A stretch of 64,000 bases of DNA, taken from contig NZ_NSFT01000004.1 in the NCBI RefSeq assembly GCF_002294725.1, positions 248,001 through 312,000 on the forward strand, given 5' to 3'. How positions within the stretch are numbered: position 1 is the stretch's first letter; each line of letters begins with the position of its first letter. The translations under genes were made by a program, and so were the position numbers. Shown here in pieces: positions 52,242 to 62,048 of this stretch. The stretch is from Mesorhizobium sp. WSM4313 (GTDB taxonomy: Bacteria; Pseudomonadota; Alphaproteobacteria; Rhizobiales; Rhizobiaceae). Under the pieces are notes generated by a model. It worked only from the letters and a program-made list of their open reading frames with translations, searched no databases and had not been told where the DNA came from.

Positions 52242-53229
52242 CGCCGGCCATCTCGACGAAATTGGTCGCCGACTCCCACAGATAATCGCCATAGAGAAAC
52301 GGCGCGAAGTCGCTGGCGCCTTCGATCGGCAGCGGCGCGATCTCGGCGTCGACGCGCGGCTCGTAGAAGAAGGGAATGGAGTAACGCGCCGTCTTCGGCG
52401 CGATCACCCGGTGGCGCGTCGCCTGCACCACGCCGCCCGTCCAGCGTTCCAGCAACTGGCCGAAATTCACCGCCAGCGTGCCGTCGGCGGGCGGCACGTC
52501 GATCCATTCGCCGGCATGGCTCCTGGCCTGCAGGCCTTCGACGCCGTCCTGCGCTAAAAGTGTCACGAAGCCGGAATCGGCATGCTCACGGCCGATGACC
52601 AGCCGCCGCTCGCCCTTGTGCATGACCCAATATTCAGGCTTCGACAGGTCGACCGCGCCATCCTCGCTGCGCAGCGGATAGCGGATCAGCCTGAGCGTCG
52701 AGATGCCGCCCCGGAAATGGCCGTCGAAAATGTCGTCCTCAAGCCCGAGGCTGCGCGCGATCGAGCCCATCAGCGCCGCGCCGACCTTCTCCATCGAGCG
52801 GTAGTAATGCGCGGCGGCCGCCTTCCATCCTGGAACATCGGCCTCGGCGGGAAGCGGCGTGCGCTCGAGCAGCGGATCGTCGGGCGCGAACCCGGCGTCG
52901 GCATGGGCGATGTCCGGCCCCATGTCGATGCCTTCCTTGTAGGACACCGCGGTCGGCTGCAGCGGGAACCAGCCGCGATAATAGTTCGATTTCGACGGGT
53001 CGAAATTCCAGCGCAGCAGCTTCCGCTTTTCCGCATCCGGCAAATCGAAGATTTTCAGGAGCTCGCCGCGCCGCTCGCGCGTCAGAAGCTCCGCGCCCGG
53101 AAAGCCGCGCGCGGTCATGAAGCCGATGCCGGAGGCAGCAGTGAAGATCTGGCGGTCGGCCCCGTCGCGTGCGGGCGAAGTCGGGCCGAACAGCGGCGCG
53201 ATGTCGATGGCGGGGATAGTGTCACTCAT
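52201..53229 (-). CDS. 2-oxoglutarate/Fe(II) oxygenase, isopenicillin N synthase-like
   Basis: The 342-residue protein has the N-terminal DIOX_N region (IPAIDIAPLFGP) and the Fe(II) site HADSGFVTLL (HxD) with a distal His in ATRHRVI and the 2-oxoglutarate Arg-x-Ser in RYSIPFFYEP. Such enzymes hydroxylate or desaturate small molecules; the substrate is unknown. Its 3' end runs to the gntR fragment, so the two now overlap by 41 bp. Start ATG at 53229. Confidence 0.87.
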   Translation of the reverse strand: MSDTIPAIDIAPLFGPTSPARDGADRQIFTAASGIGFMTARGFPGAELLTRERRGELLKIFDLPDAEKRKLLRWNFDPSKSNYYRGWFPLQPTAVSYKEGIDMGPDIAHADAGFAPDDPLLERTPLPAEADVPGWKAAAAHYYRSMEKVGAALMGSIARSLGLEDDIFDGHFRGGISTLRLIRYPLRSEDGAVDLSKPEYWVMHKGERRLVIGREHADSGFVTLLAQDGVEGLQARSHAGEWIDVPPADGTLAVNFGQLLERWTGGVVQATRHRVIAPKTARYSIPFFYEPRVDAEIAPLPIEGASDFAPFLYGDYLWESATNFVEMAGVKTLRKPRRPAAA

Positions 53230-53415
53230 CTCATGATCCTAGCGGTTCTTGGGAGCCGTATGCCGCAATCGTGGAGAAGCGCATGCGCGATGACAAGCCG
53301 CGGCAGAGTTGGCGTTGTTCGAGCGGTCGGGCTTGGCGACCGGCTCAGCGCGCCGAGGCCGTCGCCGCGGATGCTGCCGGCTGAGTGATCGGCAATCGCC
53401 GCTTGGGTCCTCCGG

Positions 53416-54186
53416 CTACTTCCCCGCAATGCGCCGATGAACCCGCTCTAGGCTGTCCGCGAAGGCATCGAATGTTCCGCGCTCGGTCAGCTCGCGCAGC
53501 ACCTGCTCGTTGATGCCGCCGCGCGTCGCATAGTCCTGCGCAAGATGCATGAAATCTTCGTCCGGCGCCGTATCCGGCGCATTGGCCAGCGCCTTGAAGA
53601 TGCTGGTGATGTAGTCGCGTGCCCTGTCGCCCGAAACACCCTGGCTGCGCACCCAGGCGTGGATCGTGTCGAGATATTTGAAATAGCTGGCATAGGTCGC
53701 GGTGACGACGCTCAGCGCATCGAACTCGCTTTGGTCCTCGACCTCGATCACCCCGCCCAGCCTGCCGAAGAACGCCGCCGCCATCGGGTCCGGCGGGCAG
53801 ATGATCGTCGCGCCCTGCAGCCGGGCGATCATCGGCATGGGCAGGGCTTTCGTCACCTGTGCCGCTGGCGCGACAAGCGCGGCGATCTCCTCGCGCGACA
53901 CGGTGGCGATCAGGCTGACGACGTGATGGTCCGGCCGGAACCGCAGTTCCTTCAGCACCTCGCGCGCGATCTGCGGCCGCACCGCCAGCATCACGGTGTC
54001 GCAGTCGTCGAGCACGGCCTGGTTGTCGGTAGCGATGCGCACGTCCGGATAACGCGCGGCAAGCTCGGCGGCTATCGCCTCGTTGCGCGGCGAGACCACC
54101 ACCGGCGTCGTCTCCCCCGGCAGCGATTTCAGCCCGGCGACAATGGCCGAGCTCAACGCGCCCGTGCCGACAAAGCCAAGTTTCAT
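53416..54186 (-). CDS. proC: Pyrroline-5-carboxylate reductase-like protein
   Basis: The 256-residue protein has a Rossmann N-terminus (MKLGFVGTGALSSAIVAGLKSL), VMLAVRPQIAREVL, VVSLIATVSREEI and a C-terminal helical dimerisation domain. True ProC proteins are slightly longer and carry a conserved GPAY/SGPA motif that is not obvious here. It may be a ProC paralogue, and I give the symbol with reserve. It is divergent from the small membrane-protein gene. Confidence 0.75.
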   Translation of the reverse strand: MKLGFVGTGALSSAIVAGLKSLPGETTPVVVSPRNEAIAAELAARYPDVRIATDNQAVLDDCDTVMLAVRPQIAREVLKELRFRPDHHVVSLIATVSREEIAALVAPAAQVTKALPMPMIARLQGATIICPPDPMAAAFFGRLGGVIEVEDQSEFDALSVVTATYASYFKYLDTIHAWVRSQGVSGDRARDYITSIFKALANAPDTAPDEDFMHLAQDYATRGGINEQVLRELTERGTFDAFADSLERVHRRIAGK

Positions 54187-54344
54187 GGAAGTTTTCGCCT
54201 CTGTTTCGGATAGCCGCCGACAATAGCGACGGTTCCGTTGCCGGCAAGGGAGGCCCGTCCGACTGCGCTGGCAAGGATTCCAACTGTTACGCGCAACTAA
54301 GGCCAGACTGATAGATTCCGGGGCATTCGATCGGGGGTGTGGCC

Positions 54345-54719
54345 ATGAGCCAGCGCGCGTTCATCACTCTGCTCGTCCTGATGGCGGTGCTTGTGGCACT
54401 GTCGGCCACATCGTTCCTGGGCGCCATGATCGGCTTCCTGTTCGGCATTGCCATTGCCTTCTTCGTTGCCGGGCCGGTGATGCTGACCGGCAAGGTGCTC
54501 GAGAAAAACGGGATTGCGATATCCGGCCAGACAGCCCTGTGGGTGCTCGCCGGCTTTTATGCGCTGCTCATTCTCGCCGCGGCATTCCAGATCTGGCGCC
54601 GGTTTCAGCGCCACGAGCCGGACCAAGCGCGATCCGCGGGGATGCGGCTGGCGCTGCTCGTCGCGCTTCCCGCGATGGCGTGGCTGTCTCTGAATGCGAT
54701 GCAGGACGCCTGGCCGTGA
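54345..54719 (+). CDS. Small membrane protein (124 residues)
   Basis: Three to four hydrophobic helices: FITLLVLMAVLVALSATSFLG, MIGFLFGIAIAFFVAGPVM, ALWVLAGFYALLILAAAF, and LALLVALPAMAWLSL. Pro-rich loops are absent. Start ATG 54345 behind GGGGGT is preferred to GTG 54339. No family recognised. Confidence 0.6.
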   Translation: MSQRAFITLLVLMAVLVALSATSFLGAMIGFLFGIAIAFFVAGPVMLTGKVLEKNGIAISGQTALWVLAGFYALLILAAAFQIWRRFQRHEPDQARSAGMRLALLVALPAMAWLSLNAMQDAWP

Positions 54720-54785
54720 GGCATCTAGGCTAGGTCGCAACAAACTGGCAGGATGGCTCGATCAACGCGATTTGGGGGCAATCGC

Positions 54786-55637
54786 ATGACTTTGCTTCAA
54801 TTTCCGGTCACCGGCGAACAGGTCTCGAACGATGAGACGGAAGAGGTCATCCGCGAGGCCGAACCGCATCGCGCCCTGGTACGCTACCGCTCCGATGGCG
54901 GCGAGCTCTTCATCCATACGCGGGTGAACATGGCGCTGCTGCGGGCCGCCGCCTCGCTGCCGATCCTGCGCCTGAAGCTCGCGCCACGCGCAGACGAGTT
55001 GACGGCGCGAGACGCTCTGCTGACGCCCGAGGGATCGCAGCGAAGCTACGCTTTCCTCGAAAAGCTTTGCCAGGATCTGGCTGCCGCAAACTGCCCAGCC
55101 TGTTATATCGCCGAACAGCATGGCGAGGGCGGCCGCGATTTCTATTTTACGACCGAAGACATTGCCGGTTTCGAACGGATAGCTGGCAAGACCGCTGAGG
55201 CGCTGGCCTTTCCGCTCACGCTGGAACAGCATTCGCTTGCCGCGCTGGCGCCGCTCATCCTTCCCGCCGAGGCGATAGGCGACCTCCGGCTGGAAGTCGC
55301 CGCGGATGCCCGCATCCGGCCGACACGCTTCGAGTTCTGGGGCGCCGAGCCTTCTCTGGCGAAGCTGCGCGCCGAACTTGAAAAGCGCGGCTACCGCTTC
55401 TTGAGTCTGGAGATAGTCTCGCGTGAGCTAAGGATGGCGAAGGACGTGCCGATCGACGGCGAGGGTTTCGGCTCCGTGCTGAAGGAAATCGTTCCGCTGG
55501 CAAGGTCGCTGCAATGCAGCTATCGCGGTACCGAGACCGTCGAAGGCCACGAACAGTTCCTGCTCACCCGCCCTCTGCCCGAGCGCTACAGCGGCGCGCG
55601 CCCCGGGCTTTTCAGTCGTCTTTTCGGTCGCGGGTAG
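54786..55637 (+). CDS. Protein resembling DUF695 plus RraB-type domains
   Basis: The 283-residue protein has a first part (about 1-165) with RALVRYRSDGGELFIHTRVNMALL and RDFYFTTEDIAGFERI that fits DUF695. The second part (about 175-275) has DARIRPTRFEFWGAEPSLAKLRAELEKRGYRFLSLEI, which resembles the RraB (ribonuclease E inhibitor B) fold. Fusions of these two are known in proteobacteria. The RraB relation is an inference from pattern only. ATG 54786 is preferred to an upstream start at 54753. Confidence 0.5.
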   Translation: MTLLQFPVTGEQVSNDETEEVIREAEPHRALVRYRSDGGELFIHTRVNMALLRAAASLPILRLKLAPRADELTARDALLTPEGSQRSYAFLEKLCQDLAAANCPACYIAEQHGEGGRDFYFTTEDIAGFERIAGKTAEALAFPLTLEQHSLAALAPLILPAEAIGDLRLEVAADARIRPTRFEFWGAEPSLAKLRAELEKRGYRFLSLEIVSRELRMAKDVPIDGEGFGSVLKEIVPLARSLQCSYRGTETVEGHEQFLLTRPLPERYSGARPGLFSRLFGRG

Positions 55638-55664
55638 GCTGACAGGTGGGCCGCCGCAGCTGCT

Positions 55665-55955
55665 TTACCGCTTCGGCCCGAAACCGGGATAGGGGTTGAG
55701 CGGCACGATGGCCGCGATGTCCATCATGCCTGCCTCGATCAGCGGCAGCGTGGCAAGGTGGCCGCGCACCTCCTTTTCGTCTGCCGCCTCGAACATCATG
55801 CCGCTGCCGGGAACGTCGCCGCGGTTCCAGATCTGGCGCACGGCGCCTTGGACGTAGAGCGTCTTGCGCTGTTCGGATTCGGGCGGCAGCAGCGGCGCGA
55901 AGTCGGCGTCACCGAACTTCTGAGTGTTGCGGGTGAGAAGGGCAAAGAACTGCAT
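55665..55955 (-). CDS. YciI/muconolactone isomerase-like small protein
   Basis: The 96-residue protein (MQFFALLTRNTQKFGDADFAPLLPPESEQ ... GSGMMFEAADEKEVRGHLATLPLIEAGMMDIAAIVPLNPYPGF) has the ferredoxin-like fold of YciI/MIase proteins. RBS AAGGAGA precedes the ATG. It is divergent from the LysR gene over a 116-bp spacer, so it is the probable target of that regulator. Enzymatic activity unknown. Confidence 0.75.
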   Translation of the reverse strand: MQFFALLTRNTQKFGDADFAPLLPPESEQRKTLYVQGAVRQIWNRGDVPGSGMMFEAADEKEVRGHLATLPLIEAGMMDIAAIVPLNPYPGFGPKR

Positions 55956-56071
55956 GGCGATCTCCTTGGTGGCCGGTTGATGCTGGAGGTATCGCTCCCG
56001 CTGGTCAGACTGTCCAAGACTGATTAGGCTAAAATTAAGACCTTTGAGGACTTGAGTGGGGGAGGGTAAAA

Positions 56072-56998
<927 letters not shown>

Positions 56999-57038
56999 GG
57001 TCGTCTTTCGCTATTGCCTACTGCCCAATCCCTATTGC

Positions 57039-57650
57039 CTACATTTTGTCGATCACCGACTGCACCCCTTCAGTCGGCGCGTCGACCGACGAGCCCGCCA
57101 CCATGATGGCGGCGACGATCGCTTCCGGGTCGTCAACCACCAGTGGCTTCACCTTATGCGCGGTGTGGATGAAGCCTTCCTCGGACATATGCTCGATCAG
57201 CGTCAGCATCGGGTCCCAGAAACCTTTGACGTTGGCGAAGACGATCGGCTTGCGATGGTGGCCGAGCTGCGCCCAGGTCATGATCTCGACGATCTCTTCG
57301 ACCGTGCCGATGCCGCCCGGCAGCGCCACAAAGGCGTCGGATTTCTCGAACATGCTGTGCTTGCGCTCGTGCATGTTGTCGGTGATCAAGAGTTCGTCGA
57401 GCTTGTCGAGCGCGGTCTCGGTCGCCTCCTTGTTGATCAGGAAGCGCGGGATGATGCCGGTGACCTTGCCGCCGGCCTTGAGCGCGCCGTCGGCGACAGC
57501 GCCCATGATGCCCTTGGTGCCGCCGCCATAGATGAGGCGCAACCCGGATTTGGCAAGCGAGCGGCCAAGTGTGTGGCCGGCCTTGATATAGGCCTCGTCG
57601 CGGCCCGGAGACGAGCCGCAATAGACGCAGACGGATCGAATCGTGTTCAT
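57039..57650 (-). CDS. LOG-family cytokinin riboside 5'-monophosphate phosphoribohydrolase-like protein
   Basis: The 203-residue protein has [16 protein letters not shown] at the N-terminus, [17 protein letters not shown] and the family signature [17 protein letters not shown] proteins release free cytokinins or ribose-5-phosphate from nucleotides. In bacteria the physiological substrate is not settled. The stop is close to the repeat array downstream of lysR, convergent. Confidence 0.9.
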
Positions 57651-57706
57651 GGCGATGATTGGTGATGGGGACGGTCGGCCGGGTCAAGCCCGCGGACGGG
57701 CTTTTT

Positions 57707-57735
57707 CTTGTCGGACTCGGGAAAACACGCTAGAC
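57707..57735 (+). promoter_or_regulatory. Candidate housekeeping promoter of the LysM gene
   Basis: CTTGTC at 57707-57712, 17-bp spacer, CTAGAC at 57730-57735, against the rhizobial consensus CTTGAC-N17-CTATAT. The LysM ATG is at 57771, with AAGGGGGCAATACGG between. Confidence 0.45.
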
Positions 57736-57770
57736 CGGGCGTTAGGTGGCTAAGGGGGCAATACGGAATT

Positions 57771-59267
57771 ATGGCGATCAATCCTTCTAAGGCGTTTTTG
57801 TTCGCGGCGGGTGGCGTTGTCGCCGTCGTGGCGGTCGCCTACGGCTCGGGCGCGCTCGACCCTTATATCAACGACCAGAAGCCGGCGCAGGTCGCGGTGC
57901 TGCCGCAGACCGATGCGAAACCGGCTGAATCCTCGAGCACCGGCACAGAGGCGCGCGTGCCCCAGGCTCCGGCAAACACAATGGCTCCGGCGAACACGAT
58001 GGCGCCAGCCAACACCATGGCGCCCGCCAATAAGATGGCGCCGGCCGCCCAGGCGCCCGCCGCCGGCCCGACATTGCCGACCTTCGATGTCGTGCGCGTC
58101 GAGGGCAATGGCTCGATCGTCGTCGCCGGCAGCGCCGCGCCCAACGCCAAGGTCGAGATCTTGAATGGCGGCACGGTGCTCGGCTCGACCGAGTCCGGAC
58201 CCGACGGCGCCTTCGCCATCGTGCTCGACGATCCGCTGAAGCCCGGCGACTATACGATCACGCTGCGCCAGACGGTTGGCGGCATTGCCGTTGCCTCGGC
58301 CCAGACCGCCGTCGTGTCGGTGCCGCAGAGCCCGACCGGCCAGGTGCTGGCCATGGTTGAGGAGCCGGGCAAGGCCTCGCAACTGATCACCGTTCCTGAG
58401 ACTGAGAGCAAGCCGGCGGCGCCGGCCGCGACCGATCAGGCAGCGGCGCCTGCGACCCAGGCACCGACCGCGCCGGCGGCATCGGGCACGGCCTCGGCGC
58501 CGGCCGCGACCGCGCCGGCCGCCACAGACCAAGCGACCGCGCCGGCTGCGGCCGCCGCGGCGGAGCCCAAGATCGCGGTCGAAGCGGTCGAAATCGACGG
58601 CAGCAAGATCTTCGTCGCCGGCACGGCCGATCCCGGCCGCAAGGTGCGCGCCTATGCCGACGCCATCCTGCTCGGCGACGCCAAGACTTCGGCCGACGGG
58701 CATTTCCTGATCGAAGCGACGCGCGACATTCCGGTCGGCAGCTACACTATCCATGTCGACGGCCTGGACAATGACGGCGTCAAGGTCGTCGCCCGCGCTG
58801 CCGTCCCGTTCGAGCGCGAGGCCGGCGCGTCGGTCGCCGCCGTCGCCCCAAGCAAGACAAAGCCGGCCGAGGCCAAGCCGGCCGAGACCAAGACCGCCGA
58901 AATCACGACCGACACAGCAACGGCCGAAGCGGCCAAGCCCGCCCCGGCCGCCGGGGGCGCTGCCAAGGTTGCCGAGGCGACGCCCTCGACCGACGTGCCC
59001 GAAACGGTCGCGCCAAAGCTCGAACATGCCGACAGCTCCGTCATCATCCGCCGCAACGACACGCTCTGGCGCATCTCGCGCCGCGTCTACGGCCATGGCA
59101 CGCGCTTCTCGACGATCTATCTGGCCAACAAGGACCAGATCCGCGATCCCGATCGCATCTGGCCAGGCCAGGTGTTCAAGGTGCCCTCGACTTCGAAGGA
59201 AGGCGAGGCCGCCGACATGAAGGCCATGGGCGAGCAGATGACAGCCGCGCCGGCGAAGACGGAGTGA
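57771..59267 (+). CDS. Ala/Pro-rich envelope protein with C-terminal LysM domain
   Basis: The 498-residue protein has an N-terminal membrane helix (AFLFAAGGVVAVVAVAYGSGAL) and a four-fold NTMAPA-type repeat near residues 68-88. Two Ig-like/bacterial adhesion-type domains follow (VRVEGNGSIVVAGSAAPNAKVEIL and VEIDGSKIFVAGTADPGRKVRAYAD), separated by low-complexity Ala/Pro/Thr linkers. A C-terminal LysM domain has IIRRNDTLWRISRRVYGHGTRFSTIYLANKDQIRDPDRIWPGQVF. LysM binds peptidoglycan, so a periplasmic envelope role is likely. ATG 57771 preferred to 57708. Confidence 0.88.
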   Translation: MAINPSKAFLFAAGGVVAVVAVAYGSGALDPYINDQKPAQVAVLPQTDAKPAESSSTGTEARVPQAPANTMAPANTMAPANTMAPANKMAPAAQAPAAGPTLPTFDVVRVEGNGSIVVAGSAAPNAKVEILNGGTVLGSTESGPDGAFAIVLDDPLKPGDYTITLRQTVGGIAVASAQTAVVSVPQSPTGQVLAMVEEPGKASQLITVPETESKPAAPAATDQAAAPATQAPTAPAASGTASAPAATAPAATDQATAPAAAAAAEPKIAVEAVEIDGSKIFVAGTADPGRKVRAYADAILLGDAKTSADGHFLIEATRDIPVGSYTIHVDGLDNDGVKVVARAAVPFEREAGASVAAVAPSKTKPAEAKPAETKTAEITTDTATAEAAKPAPAAGGAAKVAEATPSTDVPETVAPKLEHADSSVIIRRNDTLWRISRRVYGHGTRFSTIYLANKDQIRDPDRIWPGQVFKVPSTSKEGEAADMKAMGEQMTAAPAKTE

Positions 59268-59272
59268 GGCAC

Positions 59273-59484
59273 TTCGTCATTCTAGGGCGGAGCAAGGAGC
59301 AAAGCGACGCGCGCAGACCCTAGAATCCATGCCGTGACATAAAGGCGATGCCACGGTGCAGACCTGTCTTTTTCAGGCATCCTACGGAGTTCCATTCTCG
59401 ATCGCGGCATCTCGCGCGCACGTCCCGGCATGGATTCTAGGGTCTACGCGACGCTTCGCGTCGCTACGCCCTAGAATGACGAAC
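59273..59484. repeat. Two-armed inverted element after the LysM gene
   Basis: Arm 59273-59338 (CATTCTAGGGCGG..., GACCCTAGAATCCATGCCG) is inversely matched by 59419-59484 (CGGCATGGATTCTAGGGTC, GCGACGCTTCGCGTCGC, CCCTAGAATGACG). The central 80 bp are unrelated. It begins 6 bp after the stop codon. The 300-bp gap 59268-59567 is this element plus the arsR promoter. Confidence 0.88.
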
Positions 59485-59528
59485 GAGAGGGCTGCGATCT
59501 CCTTCAACAAATCTACCCATGCGCCTAG

Positions 59529-59567
59529 CTTGCCCTCTCACCGTTCATCGTCTATCGCCGATGAACG
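59529..59567 (+). promoter_or_regulatory. arsR-like gene promoter and ArsR operator
   Basis: CTTGCC (59529-59534), 17-bp spacer and CTATCG (59552-59557) match the rhizobial promoter. A perfect 9-bp inverted repeat CGTTCATCG (59542-59550) and CGATGAACG (59559-59567) flanks the -10 and ends exactly at the ATG (59568). Transcription would begin at or within 3 bases of the ATG, implying a leaderless or nearly leaderless mRNA; no ribosome binding site is seen. Confidence 0.5.
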
Positions 59568-59903
59568 ATGTCCGAATCCCCCGAGACCCGCTGCACCGAA
59601 AGCCGTGCCATTGCCGCGCGGCTGGCGGCGCTGTCGCATCCGGCGCGCATCGAGATCCTGAAACATCTCTCGGCCAGCCGCTGCTGCTCCTGCCGTGAGG
59701 TGGTCGATCACCTCGATCTCGCACAGTCGACCGTTTCGCAGCATCTGAAGATACTGGTCGAGGCCGGACTCGTCCGCTTCGAGACCGACCGCCAGCGCTC
59801 GCGCTACGCGGTCGACCACGCCGCGCTTGCGGGCGTCTCCGCTTCGCTCACCCAGCTCGTCAACTCCTGCTGCCCCAGCCTCTCACCCATAAGGCAAGAC
59901 TAG
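59568..59903 (+). CDS. Cys-rich ArsR-family regulator
   Basis: The 111-residue protein has a winged helix: RLAALSHPARIEILKHLSASRCCSCREVVDHLDLAQSTVSQHLKILVEAGLVRFETD. RCCSCREVV falls where ArsR has its ELCVCDL metal site, and a C-terminal NSCCP pair may complete it, so thiol-reactive metal, metalloid or persulphide sensing is inferred. Its stop overlaps the GTG of the ABC exporter (TAGTG), so both are in one operon under the operator just described. Confidence 0.85.
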   Translation: MSESPETRCTESRAIAARLAALSHPARIEILKHLSASRCCSCREVVDHLDLAQSTVSQHLKILVEAGLVRFETDRQRSRYAVDHAALAGVSASLTQLVNSCCPSLSPIRQD

Positions 59904-61786
59904 TGGCCGAAAAGACCGTATCCGCCGAAGCCGGCACCCTCACCACTTTGCGCAATCTGTGGCCCTATATGTGGCCGGCCGACCGCGCCGATCTCAGAGC
60001 CCGCGTCACCTGGGCGACGCTGCTTCTGGTCGTCGCCAAGGTCACATTGGTCGCCGGCCCCTATTTCTTCAAATGGGCGACCGATGCGCTGGCCCATGGC
60101 TCGAAGACACCGCCGCCGCTGCCATCCTTCCTGCTGGCGCCGGTGGCGCTGGTCATCGCCTATAACGTGCTGCGCCTGATCCAGCTCGGCTTCAACCAGC
60201 TGCGCGACGCGCTGTTCGCCCGTGTCGGCCAGTATGCGGTGCGCCAGCTCGCCTTCCGCACCTTCGTCCACATGCATCAGCTGTCGCTGCGCTTCCATCT
60301 CGAGCGCCGCACCGGCGGCCTGTCGCGCATCATCGAGCGCGGCACCAAGGGCATCGAGACCATCGTGCGCTTCATCATGCTGAACACCGCGCCGACCATC
60401 CTCGAATTCGCGCTGACGGCCGGCATATTTGCCTTCACCTATGGCTGGAAATACGTCGCCGTGGTCGCCGTCACCGTCAGCCTCTATGTCTGGTTCACCG
60501 TCAAGGCGAGCGACTGGCGCATCTCGATCCGCCGCGACATGAACGACAGCGACACCGACGCCAACACCAAGGCGATCGACTCGCTGCTCAACTTCGAGAC
60601 GGTCAAATATTTCACCAATGAGCACATGGAGGCCGAGCGCTTCGACCGCTCGATGGCACGCTACGAGCTCGCCGCGACGAAAACCTGGACATCGCTCGGC
60701 TGGCTGAATTTCGGCCAGGGCCTCATCTTCGGTCTCGGCACGGTCATCGTCATGTGCATGTCGGCGCTGGAGGTGCAGGCCGGCAGGCAGACGGTGGGCG
60801 ACTTCGTCTTCATCAACGCCATGCTGATCCAGCTTTCGGTGCCGCTCAACTTCATCGGCTTCATCTACCGCGAAATAAGGCAGGGGTTGACCGATATCGA
60901 GCATATGTTCGACCTGCTCGACGTGCCCCAGGAGATCGTCGACAAGCCGGATGCCAGGCCTTTGAAGGTCGGGCCCGGCAAGGTCGAATTCCGCGACGTG
61001 CATTTCTCCTATGATCCCAGCCGCAAGATCCTGAAAGGCGTCTCCTTCGAGGTGCCGGCCGGCAAGACCGTGGCCATCGTCGGCCCGTCCGGCGCCGGCA
61101 AGTCGACCATCTCCCGGCTGCTGTTCCGTTTCTACGACGTTCAGGGCGGCCAGGTGCTGATCGACGGCCAGGACATCCGCGACGTCACGCAGGAGAGCCT
61201 GCGGGCGGTGCTCGGCATGGTGCCGCAGGACACCGTGCTGTTCAACGACACCATCGCCTACAACATACGCTACGGTCGTGTCGGCGCCGGCGAGGAGGAG
61301 GTGCGCAAAGCGGCCGAGCTCGCCCAGATCGGCCCGTTCATCCAGAAGCTGCCCGAGGGCTACAAGTCGATGGTCGGTGAGCGCGGGCTGAAATTGTCGG
61401 GCGGCGAGAAGCAGCGCGTGGCGATCGCCCGCACCATCCTCAAGGCGCCCCCGATCCTGATGCTGGACGAGGCGACCTCAGCGCTGGACACCCAGACCGA
61501 GCAGGAGATCCAGGCAGCGCTCGACCTGGTCAGCAAGGGCCGCACCACGATCGTGATTGCCCACCGGCTGTCTACGGTGATTTCGGCCGACGAGATCATC
61601 GTGCTGAAGGACGGCCAGATCGCCGAGCGCGGCACCCATGCGGCGCTGCTTGCCAAGCACGGCCTCTACGCCTCGATGTGGGACCGCCAGCGCGAGGCGA
61701 CCGAAGCCGAGGAGCGCCTGCGCATCGCGCGCGAGGGCGACGAGCTTGGGGTGATTGTGAGGAGAAGGACGTCGGAGGTGAGCTAG
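59903..61786 (+). CDS. Atm1/HMT1-type ABC exporter
   Basis: The 627-residue protein is a half-transporter with about six membrane helices (first near residues 30-60) and the Atm1 N-terminal fold. Its nucleotide-binding domain has Walker A GPSGAGKST, signature LSGGEKQR, Walker B ILMLDEATSALD and H-loop VIAHRLSTV. The family exports glutathione-conjugated metals or glutathione persulphide-like sulphur species. GTG start at 59903 overlaps the ArsR-gene stop by one base, so it is expressed with that sensor. Homodimer expected. Confidence 0.92.
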   Translation: MAEKTVSAEAGTLTTLRNLWPYMWPADRADLRARVTWATLLLVVAKVTLVAGPYFFKWATDALAHGSKTPPPLPSFLLAPVALVIAYNVLRLIQLGFNQLRDALFARVGQYAVRQLAFRTFVHMHQLSLRFHLERRTGGLSRIIERGTKGIETIVRFIMLNTAPTILEFALTAGIFAFTYGWKYVAVVAVTVSLYVWFTVKASDWRISIRRDMNDSDTDANTKAIDSLLNFETVKYFTNEHMEAERFDRSMARYELAATKTWTSLGWLNFGQGLIFGLGTVIVMCMSALEVQAGRQTVGDFVFINAMLIQLSVPLNFIGFIYREIRQGLTDIEHMFDLLDVPQEIVDKPDARPLKVGPGKVEFRDVHFSYDPSRKILKGVSFEVPAGKTVAIVGPSGAGKSTISRLLFRFYDVQGGQVLIDGQDIRDVTQESLRAVLGMVPQDTVLFNDTIAYNIRYGRVGAGEEEVRKAAELAQIGPFIQKLPEGYKSMVGERGLKLSGGEKQRVAIARTILKAPPILMLDEATSALDTQTEQEIQAALDLVSKGRTTIVIAHRLSTVISADEIIVLKDGQIAERGTHAALLAKHGLYASMWDRQREATEAEERLRIAREGDELGVIVRRRTSEVS

Positions 61787-61793
61787 TGCCTGT

Positions 61794-61946
61794 TCACCTT
61801 CTCCCCCTGTGGGAGAAGGTGGATCGGCGCGCAGCGCCGAGACGGTTGAGGGGTGTTCCAGGGAACGCCCACGTCTCACCTCTTCCAACACCCCTCATCC
61901 GACCGAGCTTCGCTCGGCCACCTTCTCCCACAAGGGGAGAAGGTAA
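61794..61946. repeat. Two-armed inverted element after the ABC gene
   Basis: Arm 61794-61858 (CACCTTCTCCCCCTGTGGG, GAAGGTGG, CGGTTGAGGGGTG) is inversely matched by 61887-61946 (CACCCCTCATCCGACCGAGC, CTCGGCCACCTTCTCCC, GGGGAGAAGG). About 30 bp separates them. It begins 8 bp after the ABC stop. Same design as the elements at 37351, 42019 and 59273. Confidence 0.88.
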
Positions 61947-62048
61947 AGTCGGCGCCAAATTCCCCCTTGACCTCAACCTATCTTGAGCTTGCAAACCAAC
62001 CTCCGAGCCACCTGCCAGGCAAACCTTCCAAATCGGAGATGGATGAAA

